Assembly (NCBI GenBank): GCA_016212245.1
Contig: JACRGU010000174.1
Coordinates: 1 to 6,447, forward strand
Length of the DNA: 6,447 bases
Source: Nitrospirota bacterium
GTDB lineage: Bacteria > Nitrospirota > Thermodesulfovibrionia > Thermodesulfovibrionales > SM23-35
Direction: 5' to 3'
The number at the start of each line of letters is the position of its first letter. The stretch's first letter is position 1. Below the pieces are notes generated by a model. That model was not told the origin of the DNA. It ran no database searches and worked only from the letters and a program-made list of their open reading frames with translations. The position numbers and the translations under genes were made by a program. Shown here in pieces: positions 4,671 to 6,447 of the stretch.

Positions 4671-5854
4671 TGCCTGTGTTTTTCGAAAAACTCAAGATTT
4701 TAAAAGAGAACAGACTGTTCAGGGAGATAAAAGACCGAACATCTCCACAGGGGCCAAAGGTAAAATTTGGTGACAGGGAATATTTAAACTTCTCATCTAA
4801 TGACTACCTCGGCCTTGCAAACCATCCTTATATAATTGATAAAGCGAAAAAGGCGCTGGATGACTATGGCTATGGCTCTGCTGCTTCCAGGCTTTTAGGT
4901 GGAGGAAGCATCCTGCATAAAGAGCTCGAGGATAAGATTGCAAAATTTAAGGACACAGAGGCTGCACTTATCTTCAACTCAGGCTATGCAGCAAACACAG
5001 GCATCATACCTGCGATGGGGGGTGAAGATGATGCAATATTCAGCGATGAACTAAACCACGCAAGTATTATAGACGGATGTCGGCTGAGCAGGGCAAAAAC
5101 ATTGATATATCGGCATAAAGATTTATCACATCTCAAAGATTTAATAAGAAAAGAAGATGCAAAGAGGAAGATTGTTATAACAGATACGGTCTTCAGCATG
5201 AACGGAGATATTACTCCCTTAAGAGGGATCTATGATCTCTGTCTTACCCTGAACTCCGAACTCCCAACTCCGAACTCAGTACTTCTCTATATAGATGATG
5301 CGCATGGCACAGGTGTCCTCGGTAAGGGTAAGGGTGCACTCTCCCATTTTAATATCAGGCCTGAACACTGGATTATCCAGATGGGGACATTTTCAAAGGC
5401 CCTCGGTTCCTTCGGTGCGTTCGTCACAGGCAGTAGGGATATTATCGAATGGATCTTAAATACGGCGAGGAGCTTTATATTCTCTACAGCCCTGCCCTCA
5501 TGTGTTATGGCTGCATCCATTGCTGCATTGGAATTAATAGAAAACGATTCTGAATTAATAAAAAGACTATGGGCAAATAGAGACAGGGTCGCTGATTGTA
5601 TTAAAGAGATTGGATATGACATTATGGAAAGTGGAACTCCTATAATACCTATTAAGACAGAAACTGTTGAAAATACATTGAGGGTATCAAAGTATTTATA
5701 TGAAGAAAAAGGTATCTTCGCACCAGCTATAAGACCACCCACAGTAAAGGAATCGAGGATAAGGATAACAGTAACCGCAGCACATACTGATGAGGATATT
5801 GAAAGACTCATCGAGGCTCTCAAGGAGGTGAAATGGCAAAGGGTTTTTTCATAA
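4670..5854 (+). CDS. bioF: 8-amino-7-oxononanoate synthase (KAPA synthase)
   Basis: A PLP enzyme of the alpha-oxoamine synthase family that condenses a pimeloyl thioester with L-alanine, releasing CO2, to give 8-amino-7-oxononanoate in cytoplasmic biotin synthesis. From the ATG at 4670 it has 394 residues (E. coli 384). Visible motifs: YLNFSSNDYLGLANHP (38-53), GSAASRLLGGGS (69-80), H130 in DELNHAS (ring stacking), DDAHGTG (D209 and H212), TFSKALGSFG with the PLP lysine K243, and AIRPPTV (353-359). Residues 192-204 are 7-8 longer than in E. coli BioF, and this stretch is a heptamer repeat. The frame is open back to an ATG at 4562, but that 36-residue extension is unlike the family and crosses the hairpin. 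Start choice is uncertain: 4670 lacks a well-spaced ribosome-binding site, whereas a TTG at 4658 lies 4 nt after GGTGGAGG. It overlaps bioD by 22 bp. Confidence 0.96.
   Translation: MPVFFEKLKILKENRLFREIKDRTSPQGPKVKFGDREYLNFSSNDYLGLANHPYIIDKAKKALDDYGYGSAASRLLGGGSILHKELEDKIAKFKDTEAALIFNSGYAANTGIIPAMGGEDDAIFSDELNHASIIDGCRLSRAKTLIYRHKDLSHLKDLIRKEDAKRKIVITDTVFSMNGDITPLRGIYDLCLTLNSELPTPNSVLLYIDDAHGTGVLGKGKGALSHFNIRPEHWIIQMGTFSKALGSFGAFVTGSRDIIEWILNTARSFIFSTALPSCVMAASIAALELIENDSELIKRLWANRDRVADCIKEIGYDIMESGTPIIPIKTETVENTLRVSKYLYEEKGIFAPAIRPPTVKESRIRITVTAAHTDEDIERLIEALKEVKWQRVFS
5251..5278. repeat. Heptanucleotide array GAACTCC x4 inside bioF
   Basis: Four tandem 7-nt units (GAACTCC, GAACTCC, CAACTCC, GAACTCA) encode roughly residues 194-203 (LNSELPTPNS) of BioF. 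The segment falls between the PLRGIYDL helix and the strand carrying DDAHGTG, where the E. coli and Bacillus enzymes as I remember them are about eight residues shorter. This fits an in-frame expansion of about three units (21 nt) into a surface loop. Confidence 0.85.
5822..5832 (+). promoter_or_regulatory. Strong ribosome-binding site of bioD inside bioF
   Basis: AAGGAGG (5822-5828), a near-perfect anti-16S match, ends 4 nt before the bioD ATG at 5833. It lies within the last codons of bioF and fixes the bioD start despite the overlap. Confidence 0.85.
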
Positions 5855-6447
5855 CAGGCACTGATACAGGGGTTGGTAAAACAGTTATAACTGCAGCATT
5901 GATTAGGGCTATCGGGCTTCTCGGACTCAGGGCATGCGGGATGAAACCAATCGAGACAGGATGCATAAGAGCAAAGAGCAAAGTTAAAAACAGAGTGTTA
6001 ATACCGTCTGACGGAATGTTTTTGAGAGAACTGACAGATATGGATGATCCCATAGATTTAGTTACTCCAGTTCGCTTTGAAAATCCCCTTGCGCCAATGG
6101 TTGCCTCTAATATAGAAGGAATCCCTGTTGATATTGATAAGATAAAGAGGGCATTTGAGGAGCTATCGAAAGGCTATGACATAATTGTTGTTGAAGGAAT
6201 TGGTGGGCTGCTTGTTCCGATCAAAAGAGATTATTTTGTACTTGACCTTGTTAGAGACTTTGGATTGCCAATTATAGTTGTCTCAAGGCCAGGCCTCGGC
6301 ACAATCAACCATACAATGCTTACTGTCAATTATGCGATAAAAGAAGGGCTTGAAGTTGCAGGAATAATTATTAATTATAGCCGCCCGCCTGAGGGTACGC
6401 TCGCTGAAGATACTAATCCAGAGATCATAAGACAGATCAGTCCTGTC
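5833..6447 (+). CDS. bioD: Dethiobiotin synthetase, partial (C-terminus beyond window)
   Basis: BioD is an ATP-dependent ligase that closes the ureido ring of 7,8-diaminopelargonate with CO2 to make dethiobiotin. The 205 visible residues (family about 225-245) start at an ATG with a strong ribosome-binding site and run off the right edge on a codon boundary. Motifs: P-loop GTDTGVGKT (9-17) with K16, MKPIETG (37-43), the metal/substrate Asp in PSDG (D60), the acidic VEGIGGLLVP (120-129, usually VEGAGG) and GTINHTMLT (156-164). Residues 45-51 (IRAKSKV) come from a two-unit heptamer repeat, and the loop before D60 seems a few residues longer than usual. The 22-bp overlap with bioF indicates co-transcription and probably coupled translation. 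No other bio genes are visible. Confidence 0.96.
   Translation, partial: MAKGFFITGTDTGVGKTVITAALIRAIGLLGLRACGMKPIETGCIRAKSKVKNRVLIPSDGMFLRELTDMDDPIDLVTPVRFENPLAPMVASNIEGIPVDIDKIKRAFEELSKGYDIIVVEGIGGLLVPIKRDYFVLDLVRDFGLPIIVVSRPGLGTINHTMLTVNYAIKEGLEVAGIIINYSRPPEGTLAEDTNPEIIRQISPV
5967..5983. repeat. Heptanucleotide pair AAGAGCA x2 inside bioD
   Basis: Two perfect AAGAGCA units plus AAG lie in frame in bioD and encode RAKSK (46-50). The same unit on the coding strand of atpF also gives RAKSK (AtpF residues 4-8). The array is short enough that chance cannot be excluded on its own. Confidence 0.6.

Overview
The window looks like chromosomal DNA from a moderately A+T-leaning bacterium. The F-type ATP synthase layout points to a Nitrospirota (Thermodesulfovibrio-like) or Desulfobacterota/Geobacter-like lineage: b', b, delta, alpha, gamma and beta in that order, two different b-type stator subunits, and no a or c subunit genes at the head of the cluster. 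This placement is an inference from gene order and protein character, not from a search.

Layout. The minus strand from 4497 down to 1 carries atpF' (b'), atpF (b), atpH (delta), atpA (alpha), atpG (gamma) and the first 124 codons of atpD (beta), which runs off the left edge. Packing is tight: ATGA overlap between b' and b, TTGA overlap between b and delta (delta starts with TTG), 6 bp between delta and alpha, 22 bp between alpha and gamma, then a longer 79-bp repeat-filled gap before beta. A 172-bp divergent region (4498-4669) separates this operon from a plus-strand biotin pair, bioF (4670-5854) and bioD (from 5833, cut by the right edge). These two overlap by 22 bp and probably share a transcript.

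How the genes work together. The atp genes encode the complete F1 head except epsilon, plus the peripheral stalk; the membrane a and c subunits must be encoded elsewhere. BioF and BioD catalyse two late steps of biotin synthesis: KAPA formation from pimeloyl thioester and alanine, and ring closure of DAPA to dethiobiotin.

The most unusual signal is a set of short tandem repeats that all have a 7-nt period but different unit sequences. They occur between genes (atpG/atpD gap) and inside genes in frame: about 118 bp at the 5' end of atpF, four units in bioF and two in bioD. In atpF the arrays encode almost the whole predicted signal peptide, both its basic n-region and its hydrophobic core. A strong imperfect hairpin and a small palindrome sit immediately before the bioF start and could influence its translation. 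Otherwise the gene content is ordinary housekeeping, and I see no mobile element, RNA gene, CRISPR array or defence system.
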